The position numbers were made by a program, and so were the translations under genes. The notes beneath the pieces were generated by a model, which worked only from the letters and a program-made list of their open reading frames with translations, was not told the origin of the DNA and searched no databases. Of a stretch of 62,570 nt of DNA, positions 17,329 to 25,801 are shown piece after piece; position 1 is the stretch's first letter, and every line of letters begins with the position of its first letter. Source of the stretch: Microvirga makkahensis (GTDB lineage Bacteria; Pseudomonadota; Alphaproteobacteria; Rhizobiales; Beijerinckiaceae); assembly GCF_009830105.1 (NCBI RefSeq), contig NZ_WURB01000026.1, positions 1-62,570 on the forward strand. Direction: 5' to 3'.

Positions 17329-17895
17329 ATGGACCATCAGGACCGTCAGGCCATCGAGCAGCTCTTCGGCAGGCTAGCCCAGGTTGAGCGCCAGTCCACG
17401 TCCCTGGACGCGCAGGCGGCGGATTTCATCCGCGCGCGTATCGGCCAGCAGCCGAACGCGCCCTACTACATGGCCCAGACCATCGTGGTGCAGGAGCAGG
17501 CGCTCAGCGCTGCCCATGGCCGCATTCAGCAACTCGAGCAGGAACTCGCCAACCGTCCAGCGGGCGGGGCCGGCTTCCTGGCCGGCCTGTTCGGGGGCGG
17601 ACAGCCGCGTTCCCAGCCGCAGCAGCAACCCTATCAGCCGCAGCACGGCATGGCGCCTCCCATGGCTCCCGGCATGGGCGGCATGGCTCCCCGTCCAGGG
17701 GGCGGCTTCCTGGCCGGCGCGGCCCAGACCGCCATGGGTGTGGCAGGCGGCGTGCTGCTGGGCAACATGATCGCCAGCGCCTTCTCGGGCGGCGATGAGG
17801 CCGGTGCGACCGATGCGGCGCAGCCCGAGCCGCAGCAGGCCGCCACCGAGGACTTCGGGGATACAGGCGAAGACTTCGGTTTTGAGGACGTCTAG
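17329..17895 (+). CDS. DUF2076 domain-containing protein
   Basis: Predicted 188-residue protein. The N-terminal part (about 1-75) reads DRQAIEQLFGRLAQVERQ and PNAPYYMAQTIVVQEQAL, then a coiled coil, the start typical of DUF2076. A glycine/proline/glutamine-rich middle (GGGQPRSQPQQQPYQPQ, repeated MAP and GGM units) leads to GGGFLAGAAQTAMGVAGGVLLGNMI, with runs that may insert into a membrane, and an acidic tail ending DFGFEDV. Function is unknown. ATG at 17329 follows an AAGGAT site; the frame stays open far upstream only because it shadows the BI-1 gene. Likely last gene of the sigma operon. Confidence 0.85.
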   Translation: MDHQDRQAIEQLFGRLAQVERQSTSLDAQAADFIRARIGQQPNAPYYMAQTIVVQEQALSAAHGRIQQLEQELANRPAGGAGFLAGLFGGGQPRSQPQQQPYQPQHGMAPPMAPGMGGMAPRPGGGFLAGAAQTAMGVAGGVLLGNMIASAFSGGDEAGATDAAQPEPQQAATEDFGDTGEDFGFEDV

Positions 17896-17907
17896 CCGCT
17901 AACAGCG

Positions 17908-17946
17908 AGAGGGGCGAGGGTCCAGATCCGGTCGCCACGCCCCTCT
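17908..17946 (+). terminator. Hairpin at the end of the sigma/BI-1/DUF2076 operon
   Basis: AGAGGGGCG at 17908 and CGCCCCTCT ending at 17946 form a perfect nine-pair stem 13 bases after the DUF2076 stop. There is no T tract, so it may be a stability hairpin or an imperfect terminator. Confidence 0.5.
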
Positions 17947-17998
17947 GGCGGCTTGCCCATTCGACATCAGTGTTCAAAGCAACGCGTTGCGCACCTGA

Positions 17999-18040
17999 AG
18001 TGACTTGGCCAGAGCTGGCCGGATGAGTGACTTGGCCAGA
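17999..18040 (+). repeat. Fifteen-base direct repeat just before the PRC-barrel gene
   Basis: AGTGACTTGGCCAGA occurs at 17999-18013 and again at 18026-18040, 27 bases apart start to start; the final A of the second copy is the first base of the ATG. GGCC half-sites recur inside (TTGGCCAGAGCTGGCC is itself nearly palindromic). The layout suits an operator or the scar of a small tandem duplication. Confidence 0.6.
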
Positions 18041-18507
18041 TGAATGAGACTATGATCACCAAGCCTATCCTTGTTCCTGCTGCCACTATGGCGATATTCA
18101 TCTCTGTTGCGGCGCAATCTCAGCCGGCGCCTTCAAGCCAGGAAATGACCACGGACTCTACGACCCGCACGTCGCCTTTGAGCTCCCCCTCAACAGCACT
18201 CACCGTCAGCTCGCTGAAGGGAATGGAGCTGGTTGCAGCAAACGGAGAGGAAATCGGCACCATCGAAGGGATTCTGGTGAGCACCCCCGACAGGAGACCA
18301 TTCGCTCTCATTGAGCGCGGCGGTTTCCTGGGCCTTGGCGCCAAGGAATTTGCGATCCCACTGGAGAACGCCACGGTGGCGGGCGACCAGATCGCCGTGA
18401 CCGACGTCAAGGCTGGTCAGCTTGACGGAGTGGTCGAGTACGACGAGAGTGACGCTGCCTTCCGTGAACTCGACGATATCCAGCCTGTGATCCTTCGACA
18501 GGGATAG
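18040..18507 (+). CDS. Exported PRC-barrel domain protein
   Basis: Predicted 155-residue protein. A hydrophobic segment (about 8-28, ILVPAATMAIFISVAAQS) looks like a signal peptide, then a Ser/Thr-rich linker, then a PRC-barrel fold (about 57-125) with LKGMELVAANGEEIGTIEG and GGFLGLGAKEFAIPLE. Relatives are common in Methylobacteriaceae as small periplasmic proteins of unknown role. ATG at 18040 is the first start; ATG codons four and sixteen residues in are possible. The direct repeat abuts the start. Confidence 0.8.
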   Translation: MNETMITKPILVPAATMAIFISVAAQSQPAPSSQEMTTDSTTRTSPLSSPSTALTVSSLKGMELVAANGEEIGTIEGILVSTPDRRPFALIERGGFLGLGAKEFAIPLENATVAGDQIAVTDVKAGQLDGVVEYDESDAAFRELDDIQPVILRQG

Positions 18508-18642
18508 AATACGTGGCGGCACGATCAATCATCGGTTCTCCGTGGCGCCGCCAGCCATTGCTGCACTCGGTCTCACTGAAGCCAAGAGCTTTCGCCCATC
18601 CGCCACTCGAATACATTCACCTTGTTGAGCATAGACAGGACC

Positions 18643-19311
18643 ATGCTAGACCCTTCGAGTAGTCTCTCCACCGTCGTGTCACCGGACGACGATGTGGAGC
18701 CCCGACAACGGTTCTCCGAGGTCCTGAGCAACCTTGCCCGCCAGCCCAGTCCGGTCATCAGCATCGGCAATGTGCTGAACGTCTTCGGCGGTCGGGCCTT
18801 CGGCGCTCTGATGCTCCTGTTCGCCGCCCCAAACATGCTCCCGCTGCCGCCCGGCATGTCGGCCGTCTTGGGAGCTCCCCTCCTGTTCCTGACGGCCCAG
18901 TTGATGCTCGGGCGCCCAACCCTGTGGATGCCCCGCTTCGTCTGCGAGCGGTCGATCCCCCGCAGCTTCTTCGCCCTGCTGGCGGCAAGGCTCAGTCCCA
19001 TCCTGCGCCGGGCCGAACGCCTCCTGCGGCCTCGGATGGGCCTGCTGCTTCACCCGTTGTCCGAGCGGATCGTTGGCGCAGCCTGCCTGGTGCTAGCCGC
19101 TATCCTGTTCCTGCCGATCCCGTTCGGCAACATTCCCCCGGCCTTTGCGATCTCGGCGTTCGCCCTCGGCATCCTGGAGCGAGACGGTCTTGCCATGCTC
19201 ATCGGCTGGCTTGCTGCCATCGGCAGCCTGCTGATCCTGGCGGCGATCTCGTCGGCGATCATTGCCGGCATCAAGGCCTTTCTCGACCAGCTTTGGATTA
19301 TCATGGGATGA
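18643..19311 (+). CDS. exoD: ExoD-family exopolysaccharide-related membrane protein
   Basis: Predicted 222-residue inner-membrane protein of the ExoD family. Typical features are FSEVLSNLARQPSPVISIGN, a membrane helix with GALMLLFAAPNMLPLPPG, LGAPLLFLTAQLMLGRPTLW and, later, LPIPFGNIPPAFAISAFALG. In Sinorhizobium ExoD affects exopolysaccharide amount and alkaline tolerance; the biochemical role is unknown. ATG at 18643 follows an ACAGGA site; a TTG at 18622 is in frame. An ExoR homologue lies 28 kb away in this window. Confidence 0.85.
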   Translation: MLDPSSSLSTVVSPDDDVEPRQRFSEVLSNLARQPSPVISIGNVLNVFGGRAFGALMLLFAAPNMLPLPPGMSAVLGAPLLFLTAQLMLGRPTLWMPRFVCERSIPRSFFALLAARLSPILRRAERLLRPRMGLLLHPLSERIVGAACLVLAAILFLPIPFGNIPPAFAISAFALGILERDGLAMLIGWLAAIGSLLILAAISSAIIAGIKAFLDQLWIIMG

Positions 19312-19383
19312 GGAGGCTCGCCATGAACCCTGCGGGTACACGATCAGTATCGCTGGAGGGGGGCCGCAGGCGCCTGAGACACC

Positions 19384-20164
19384 GTGCTTGAACTCGTCAC
19401 CGTTTTCATCCTCAACGGCCTCTTTGCCCTGTCCGGACTTGCCATCGTGTCGGCTCGCAAAGCCCGCCTGAAGATGATGACGGACAACGGCCCCGCAGGA
19501 GCCAGCACAGCCTTGAAGCTGGCCGAGGATCCAGGCCGCTTTCTTTCCATGGTTCAGATCGGCATTGCTGTGGCCGGCGTGCTGACCGGTGCCTTCTCGG
19601 GCGCAGCGCTCGGCGCCGTGCTCACCGGTATCCTGAAGGCGCTAGGGGTGCCGGACGAGGCCGCGGAGCCCCTGGGCTACGGCCTCGTGATCGGCTCCAT
19701 CACCTGTCTCTCCGTCGGGGTCGGCGGGCTGGTGCCCAAGTGTCTGGCGCTCAGGAATCCGGAAGGGGTCGCCTGCGCGGTCGCGCCCCTGATGGCGCTG
19801 ATCTCGCGAATCGCTGCGCCGGCCGTTTGGTTTCTTGATGCCTCGCCGAAGCCGATCTTCCGACTAGCGGGCCAGAGCACCGAATTCGGGACCGCCGTGA
19901 CCGAAAAGCAGCCTGAGGCGATGCAGCGGGCGGACGGCTCGGGGCTGTTGGCCGACGAGATGGCCGACAAGGTCGGCATCGCCTTATCCGAGCGGCGCGA
20001 TTACGAGACTGTTGCCGCCCCCCCTGATCGGCATATTGCAGCACATGCCGGAAACGGGCGGAGCGGTTGAAACCATGGGCTGGAGCTTCGGGGTGATCGA
20101 CCTCGACGGGCGCCGCATCGACAAGGTGCTGGCCACCCGTGTTGAAAATCGTGAGGCGGCATGA
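19384..20164 (+). pseudogene. CNNM/CorC-type transporter with CBS region deleted and a frameshift
   Basis: From GTG at 19384 the frame encodes a DUF21 membrane domain (ELVTVFILNGLFALSGLAIV, SMVQIGIAVAGVLTGAFSG, GYGLVIGSITCLSVGVGGLV) up to FRLAGQSTEFGTAVTEKQPE. Intact relatives are about 430 residues, with two CBS domains and a CorC_HlyC domain next. Here the sequence jumps directly to LLADEMADKVGIALSERRDYETVA, near the C-terminal domain, so the CBS pair is missing. At a run of seven C (20018-20024) the frame breaks; in another frame the domain continues as LQHMPETGGAVETMGWSFGV and DLDGRRIDKVLATR to the stop at 20164. Deletion plus frameshift argue for a dead gene. Confidence 0.75.
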
Positions 20165-20625
20165 GCATGGGCAGGTACTCCGCTCTCTTCATGGTCGCAC
20201 TGGTCATGCAGCCCGGCATGGCGGCAGCCTGCAAGCTGGAGAACGCGACCTTCCGGCCGAAGTACTCTGCTGAGCACTTCGAGATCCGCAGCAGCCGAGA
20301 CGGTCGTGGTTACGTCTTCGATCTTATGGTCTGGAAGACCAACGAACAGTTCCGCTTTCGGGTCGATGTCGACGCGAGCACGGGCGCAGGGACGATCAGG
20401 TCAGCTCCCGACAGTGCAGGCCAGAACCCCGGGATCAGGACGAGCTTCCGGCTGCTGGACGGCAAGAGCCTGGAGACCACGCTCGATGGAGAGATCGGCC
20501 GCGTGTCGTTTCTCGACATGGGGCGGGCTTTCGTCGATTTTCGGATGCGGAGCAGCCGTAGCGTTGAGCCGTACACCTCTCCGCCCTCGGGCCTGTGGAA
20601 CGTGACGAACTGCCGATCGAGCTAA
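20161..20625 (+). CDS. Exported protein of unknown function
   Basis: Predicted 154-residue protein with a signal peptide (about 1-23, ALFMVALVMQPGMAAA, cut before CKLENATF). The mature part is beta-rich, with two widely spaced cysteines (one at the mature N-terminus, one in NVTNCRSS at the end) that could form a disulfide. I recognise no domain. The start overlaps the stop of the degraded CNNM frame as ATGA, so it was probably co-translated with it when that gene was intact. Confidence 0.6.
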   Translation: MSMGRYSALFMVALVMQPGMAAACKLENATFRPKYSAEHFEIRSSRDGRGYVFDLMVWKTNEQFRFRVDVDASTGAGTIRSAPDSAGQNPGIRTSFRLLDGKSLETTLDGEIGRVSFLDMGRAFVDFRMRSSRSVEPYTSPPSGLWNVTNCRSS

Positions 20626-20685
20626 CGGCACGCAGAAGCTGGCGATGCGGCCAACCCTGAACCTGACACAAGTGAGGATTTTACA

Positions 20686-21444
20686 ATGGACTTTTCCTGG
20701 CTCTCCGATCCGACGGCCTTGGTGGCCCTGGCAACCCTGGTCGTGATGGAGGTGGTGCTCGGCATCGACAACCTGATCTTCATCTCGATCCTCACCAACA
20801 AGCTGCCTGAGCACCAGCGCTCGAAGGCGCGGCGCATCGGCATCGGCTTAGCCTTGATCCTGCGCCTCGGGCTGCTGGGCACCATCGCCATTATCGTCAC
20901 CCTCACAGAACCGATCTTTACCGCCTTCGGACATCCCTTCTCCTGGCGCGACCTGATCCTGATCGGCGGCGGTCTCTTCCTCGTCTGGAAGGCGACCAAG
21001 GAGATCCACCACAACGTGGACCCCTCCCCGTCCGACGACGTCTTCGACACGGCCAAGGCCGCCATGACCTTCGGCTCCGCGATCACCCAGATCCTGCTGC
21101 TCGATCTTGTGTTCTCCCTCGACAGCATCATCACGGCGGTGGGCATGACCGACGTGGTGATGATCATGGTCATCGCCGTGATCGCGGCCGTGACAGTGAT
21201 GCTGCTGGCCGCCAACCCTCTGGCTCAGTTCATCAACAACAACCCAACGGTGGTGATGCTGGCCCTGGGCTTCCTGCTGATGATCGGCATGACCCTGATC
21301 GCGGAAGGCTTCGGAGCGCACGTGCCGAAGGGCTATATCTATGCCGCCATGGCCTTCTCGGCCTTGATCGAGGGCCTCAACATGCTCTCCCGACGCGCGG
21401 CCCGCCGCAAGCGCCCCGAAACCTCCTCCGAACCGAAACATTGA
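20686..21444 (+). CDS. TerC-family integral membrane protein
   Basis: Predicted 252-residue inner-membrane protein with about seven helices. Family hallmarks are the acidic membrane motifs EVVLGIDNLIFISILTNKLP and LLLDLVFSLDSIITAVGM, plus LFLVWKATKEIHH and the C-terminal YIYAAMAFSALIEGLNML. TerC/Alx/YceF-type proteins are linked to tellurite resistance, manganese export and metal loading of secreted proteins; which applies here is unknown. AGTGAGG precedes the ATG. No manganese riboswitch is seen in the short upstream gap. The neighbours are other ion transporters. Confidence 0.93.
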   Translation: MDFSWLSDPTALVALATLVVMEVVLGIDNLIFISILTNKLPEHQRSKARRIGIGLALILRLGLLGTIAIIVTLTEPIFTAFGHPFSWRDLILIGGGLFLVWKATKEIHHNVDPSPSDDVFDTAKAAMTFGSAITQILLLDLVFSLDSIITAVGMTDVVMIMVIAVIAAVTVMLLAANPLAQFINNNPTVVMLALGFLLMIGMTLIAEGFGAHVPKGYIYAAMAFSALIEGLNMLSRRAARRKRPETSSEPKH

Positions 21445-21516
21445 GGTCTCACGTCGGGAGGCTGCTGCAAACGCAGCCCCCCGTCAGCTCGGTTTCGCCT
21501 GAAAAGGAGCTCTTGA

Positions 21517-21963
21517 ATGGTCCACCGGAAACGTTCCGCCACCCTGGCAGTCGCTGGCGTTCTTGTTCTGTCCGCAACCGCCGCCCTGGCTCAGGCCAAC
21601 AGCGCTTACAGGAGCACGGACGCGATCGCCGGCAAAACCCACCGTCTCGGGGTCTATGGCAACGTGCGGAAGGATTGCACATCTGGGCCACTGCCGACGG
21701 TCCGCGTGGTGACCCCGCCCAGGCACGGCGAACTGAACGTGCGCAGCGGGAAACTCAAGGCCGGCCGGATTCCCCGTTGCCCGACGCTGGAGCCGACGGC
21801 GCAGGGGATCTTTTACAAGGCCAACCCGACCTACAAGGGAACCGACGAGGTCAGCTATGAAGTCAGGTCCGCCAGCGGCAAGGTGGAAACTCACACCGTC
21901 AGGATCAGCGTGAAGGATGCGCGAACCCTGGATGCCAAGCCGGATCAGGACGCCGAGCTGTGA
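21517..21963 (+). CDS. Exported Ig-like/cadherin-like domain protein, function unknown
   Basis: Predicted 148-residue secreted protein. A signal peptide (about 1-26, SATLAVAGVLVLSATAALAQ) is followed by one beta-sandwich-like domain whose end GTDEVSYEVRSASGKVETHT matches the closing strands of cadherin-like repeats. Two cysteines (KDCTSG and PRCPTL) may form a disulfide. Such small proteins are common in Methylobacteriaceae without known role. AAAGGAGC eight bases before the ATG supports the start. A small hairpin (GGCTGC and GCAGCC, 21460-21478) lies between this gene and the TerC-family gene. Confidence 0.7.
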   Translation: MVHRKRSATLAVAGVLVLSATAALAQANSAYRSTDAIAGKTHRLGVYGNVRKDCTSGPLPTVRVVTPPRHGELNVRSGKLKAGRIPRCPTLEPTAQGIFYKANPTYKGTDEVSYEVRSASGKVETHTVRISVKDARTLDAKPDQDAEL

Positions 21964-21984
21964 TGGGCGCCAGGCTCGATTGAG

Positions 21985-22779
21985 ATGAGCGGGCTGTTCT
22001 CGTCGGAGGTGCTGGTCGCGCTTGGCGTATGCGCCAGCGCGGGTCTCGCTACGGCGCTGGGCAGTCTGTTCGTCCTGAGGATGGACAAGACAAACCCGCA
22101 TCACCTCGCCATAGCGCTCGCCTTCGCGGGCGGCGCGATGGTGTATGTCTCGCTCGTCGAGATCTTCCCCAAATCGGCGGCATCGCTGGGCGAGGCTTAT
22201 GGCGCCAAAGCGGGATATTCCTGGACCACCGTGGGGTTCTTTTGCGGTATCGGTCTGCTCGTTCTCCTCGACCGCCTCGTTCCCAATCCTCATCCGGACG
22301 TGGCCGCGACCTCGCGGCGGGACAAGGCGGCCGTCGCCCGCATGAGCTTGCTTACCGCGGCAGCGATCACGGCCCACAACCTCCCCGAGGGGCTCGCGAC
22401 GTTCTTCGCCACCCTGGATGATCCTGCCGTCGGGGCCTCCCTCGCCGTCGCGATTGCGCTTCACAACATCCCCGAGGGCGTCTCGGTTGCCGTTCCCGTC
22501 TATTACGCGACCGGAAGCCGTTCGAAGGCTGTCCTGGCGTCCCTGATCTCCGGCCTCGCCGAGCCCCTCGGTGCCGTTCTCGGCTATCTGGCTCTGGCGC
22601 CGATCATGTCCCCTGCCACTCTCGGTCTGGTGTTCGGGATCCTGTCCGGGACCATGGTGTTCCTTGCATTGGAGGAACTGCTGCCGGCGGCCAAGCGCTA
22701 TGCCCAGGGCCGCGAGACCGCCTACGGTATGGTGGCCGGCATGGCGGTTGTGGCGCTCAGCCTGATCCTGTTGCGGTGA
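21985..22779 (+). CDS. zupT: ZIP-family divalent metal transporter (ZupT-like)
   Basis: Predicted 264-residue inner-membrane protein with about eight helices, the size of bacterial ZupT. The two signature metal-site motifs are present: ITAHNLPEGLATFFATL in helix 4 and IALHNIPEGVSVAVPVYYAT in helix 5. The end reads SGTMVFLALEELLPAAKRYA, also typical. It probably imports zinc and possibly iron, manganese or cobalt. It begins 22 bases after the preceding secreted protein gene, so the two may share a transcript. No metal-regulator site is obvious. Confidence 0.92.
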   Translation: MSGLFSSEVLVALGVCASAGLATALGSLFVLRMDKTNPHHLAIALAFAGGAMVYVSLVEIFPKSAASLGEAYGAKAGYSWTTVGFFCGIGLLVLLDRLVPNPHPDVAATSRRDKAAVARMSLLTAAAITAHNLPEGLATFFATLDDPAVGASLAVAIALHNIPEGVSVAVPVYYATGSRSKAVLASLISGLAEPLGAVLGYLALAPIMSPATLGLVFGILSGTMVFLALEELLPAAKRYAQGRETAYGMVAGMAVVALSLILLR

Positions 22780-22915
22780 GCGCCGATCCGGTCCTGATCG
22801 GCTTTCGAGACTTGCTGCTCTTCTTTGCTCCGGGCGAGAAGGGAGCCCGCGGCTATGCGATCGCCGACTTGGCAGTGCAAGAGGGAGCATCGGATGGCTC
22901 ATCGGCGGTTCAGCC

Positions 22916-24406
22916 CTATCCGCGCCAGAACTGGGGAAAAAACAGGATCAGCACCGTGAACAACTCCAGGCGTCCCAGCAGCATGCCGAAGCAGAGGAGC
23001 CACTTGGCGGCATCCGGGAGCGTGGCGAAGTTGCCCGCCGGACCTATGATCGGCCCTAAACCCGGCCCCACGTTCGACAGAGAAGCCACAGCGGCGCTGG
23101 CGCTGGTCAGAAAGTCGAGATCAACCGCCATCAGAGCCACTGTGAGCGCGCTGTAGCAGATGAAGTAGAGCGAGAAGAACACCACCACGGACCCGATCAC
23201 CTCGTCCGGCAGCGCTCGTCCGGCATAGACCCGCGGGAACACGCCTCTTGGATAGAGCAGGCGCAGGAATTGGCTCTGGAGCATCCGGATCATCACCTGA
23301 AAGCGGAAGATCTTCATCCCGCCCGACGTGGAGCCGGTGCAGCCGCCGACGAACATGAGGCCAAAGAACAGGCCAATCATGATGTTGCCCCACACCGTAT
23401 AGTCCGTCGTGGCATAGCCGGTCGTCGTCACCACCGACACGACATTGAAGGCAGCCAGCCGGAGCGCGTCAGCGGCGCCGTGCCCGCCATATGCGATCAG
23501 CCATGCGGCAACGGCGATGATCACCACGGCAAGGAGACTGACCAGAAACCAGATCTGGCTGTCGCGCAGGGCATCCTGCTGTCCCTGTAGCAGGCGCAGG
23601 TAGAGCACGAATGGAACCGCTCCGGAGAGCATGAACAGAGTCGCGATCCAGTGCAGGGTAGCGTTATCCCAGCGCCCCATCGAGACGTCGGAGGTTGAGA
23701 ATCCAGCGGTTGAGACGGTTGTCAGCGCATGGGCCAGAGCCTCGAAAGGCGGCATGGCCACCAGCCAGTAGGCGAGACCGCAGACCACCGTGAGCGCCAC
23801 GTAGATCAGGACGATACCGGTTGCGATCTCCCGCACGCGCGGCATGACCTTTTCGGAACGGTCGGAGGATTCCGTGCGGAACAGTTGCATGCCGCCGACC
23901 CCAAGAGCGGGCAGGATGGCGATTGCGACACCGATGATGCCGATGCCGCCCAGCCATTGCAGGAGTGCCCGCCAGAGAAGAATACCTCGTGGAGCCTCAT
24001 CAAGGCCGATGATGACCGTTGCGCCGGTTGTGGTCAGGCCCGATACGGACTCGAATAAGGCGTTGGTGAAACTGTCCCGCAACTGGGCATAGTCGGAAAT
24101 GTAGAGAGGGATTGCTCCGAACAGCGCGATGGTCGTCCAAGCCACAGGAGTCAGGAGGAACGCTTGACGCAAGGTGAGGCCCCCGGAGAGCTGGCATCGC
24201 GTCATGCGGATCAGGGCAAACCCGCAGGCGAAGGTGATCACGCTGCCGATCAGAAAGGCCCTCCAGTTCGGATCGCCCGTGAGCGCATCGATCGCCACAG
24301 GCAGGAGCATGGCCGCTGCGAGAGCCAGGAGCATGCGGCCTGTCAGGTAGAAAACCGGACGGATATAGGGTGGCGCCCATGCGCCGGAGAATCGTGCCTC
24401 GCCCAT
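22916..24406 (-). CDS. trkH: TrkH-family potassium uptake channel subunit
   Basis: Predicted 496-residue inner-membrane protein with about ten hydrophobic segments arranged as four M-P-M repeats. Selectivity-filter-like glycines are visible in VSGLTTTGATV, STAGFSTSD, VTTTGYATTD and LSNVGPGLGP. It forms the K+ channel of the Trk system, gated by the NAD/ATP-binding TrkA encoded immediately upstream: the trkA stop is directly followed by this ATG, so the genes form one operon. The length is typical. Confidence 0.95.
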   Translation of the reverse strand: MGEARFSGAWAPPYIRPVFYLTGRMLLALAAAMLLPVAIDALTGDPNWRAFLIGSVITFACGFALIRMTRCQLSGGLTLRQAFLLTPVAWTTIALFGAIPLYISDYAQLRDSFTNALFESVSGLTTTGATVIIGLDEAPRGILLWRALLQWLGGIGIIGVAIAILPALGVGGMQLFRTESSDRSEKVMPRVREIATGIVLIYVALTVVCGLAYWLVAMPPFEALAHALTTVSTAGFSTSDVSMGRWDNATLHWIATLFMLSGAVPFVLYLRLLQGQQDALRDSQIWFLVSLLAVVIIAVAAWLIAYGGHGAADALRLAAFNVVSVVTTTGYATTDYTVWGNIMIGLFFGLMFVGGCTGSTSGGMKIFRFQVMIRMLQSQFLRLLYPRGVFPRVYAGRALPDEVIGSVVVFFSLYFICYSALTVALMAVDLDFLTSASAAVASLSNVGPGLGPIIGPAGNFATLPDAAKWLLCFGMLLGRLELFTVLILFFPQFWRG

Positions 24407-25801
24407 CTATTGACCCGCACCGACCGCCGCGCTCGGTGCACCAGCCAGGATAGCCTCGGCCTTGCGGAGGGCCCGGTAGCTCACAACAGCGATGATGCTG
24501 TCGCCGGGGTACACCCGCGACGAACTGGTTGGAATGATGACCTCGCCATTGCGCACGATGGCGCCCACCAGCATCCCATCCGGCAGCTTGGCGTCCCGCA
24601 GGGTGCCCCTGACCAGCCGCGACTCCTCCTGGGCGGTCGCCTGGATCACCTCGCCGAAATCCTCCCGGAGCGTATAGAGGGCGGAGATCGACCGGTGGCG
24701 CACATGCCGCAGAATGGTCGAAATCGTGATGGCGCTCGGACTGACGACCGCATCGATACCCAGAGTTGGCAGCACGTGCTCGTAGGAGGACTTGTTGACG
24801 AGGGTAATGGCCCGGGCGCAGCCCTCGCGCTTGGCCAGGACCGAGGCGAAGATGTTGGTTTCGTCGTCGTTGGTGACGGCGATGATCGTCTCGGCGCTCT
24901 GGACATTGGCCTCGAGCAGCACGTCCTTGTCGAGGGCATCGCCATGGATCACCACGGCGGCATCGCGGAGTTCTCCCGAGATGAACTCGGCCCGCTCGCG
25001 CGAATGCTCGACCACTTTGAGCGAGACCTGCGGAGCCTTGCGGGCGATCCGGCCGGCCAGGTTCAGACCGACATTCCCGCCACCTACGATCACGATGCGC
25101 CGGGCGACCTGCTCCTCGTGGCCCAGGAAGGCCATGACGCGATCCACTTGGCTGGTCTCGGTGATGACGTAAACATCATCGCCCCGCTGCACCTGATCGT
25201 CTCCCCGGGGCACGAAGGCTTGACCGTTCCGTACGATGGCCCCGACGACGATGCCCGAACCGCCTGCGGATGACAGTTCCTTCATCCGCCGCCCGACCAG
25301 GGCGCACGCGCCGGTATTGCAGTGGACGCCGAGAAGCTGGACCCGGCCATCGGCCAGCGCGACGGTATCGAAAGCGCCAGGCGTCCGGAGGCGGCGCACG
25401 ATGCCATCGGCGACCTCGACCTCAGGTGAGATGATCACATCGATAGGCAGTTGGTCGGAGGCGTAGAGCCCCCGCCAGATTGGTTCCAAGTATCCATGGT
25501 GACGGACACGGGCGATGCGGCGGGGAACTTTGAAGAGGGAATAGGCTACCTGGCAGGCAACCATGTTGACCTCGTCCGAGCGTGTCACCGCAATCAGCAT
25601 GTCCGCGTCGCGAGCACCGGCTCGCTCAAGGACCTCGGGATGGGAGGCGTGGCCGACCATCCCGCGGACGTCGTAGCTCTCATCCGTTCGCCGCGCCTGC
25701 TCCGGCGAAATGTCCACCACCGTCACATTGATGCCCTCGGTCGCGAGGTGGCGGGCAATGGTCGAGCCGACCTGGCCCGCACCGCAGACGATCACTTTCA
25801 T
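24407..25801 (-). CDS. trkA: Trk system potassium transporter, regulatory subunit TrkA
   Basis: Predicted 464-residue peripheral membrane protein with two RCK modules. The first Rossmann fold starts VIVCGAGQVGSTIARHLATE and the second IVIVGGGNVGLNLAGRIA; each is followed by a TrkA_C domain (LVGRRMKELSS and VRNGQAFVPRGDD; LVRGTLRDAKLPDG and VRNGEVIIPTSSS). It binds NAD(H) and gates TrkH, whose gene follows with no gap. The length is usual. Confidence 0.95.
   Translation of the reverse strand: MKVIVCGAGQVGSTIARHLATEGINVTVVDISPEQARRTDESYDVRGMVGHASHPEVLERAGARDADMLIAVTRSDEVNMVACQVAYSLFKVPRRIARVRHHGYLEPIWRGLYASDQLPIDVIISPEVEVADGIVRRLRTPGAFDTVALADGRVQLLGVHCNTGACALVGRRMKELSSAGGSGIVVGAIVRNGQAFVPRGDDQVQRGDDVYVITETSQVDRVMAFLGHEEQVARRIVIVGGGNVGLNLAGRIARKAPQVSLKVVEHSRERAEFISGELRDAAVVIHGDALDKDVLLEANVQSAETIIAVTNDDETNIFASVLAKREGCARAITLVNKSSYEHVLPTLGIDAVVSPSAITISTILRHVRHRSISALYTLREDFGEVIQATAQEESRLVRGTLRDAKLPDGMLVGAIVRNGEVIIPTSSSRVYPGDSIIAVVSYRALRKAEAILAGAPSAAVGAGQ

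Noticed and set aside
21484..22902. 472-codon frame antisense to the secreted protein and ZIP transporter genes
   Set aside because: Composition typical of a shadow frame (His/Arg/Gln-rich), while ZIP motifs on the other strand are clear.
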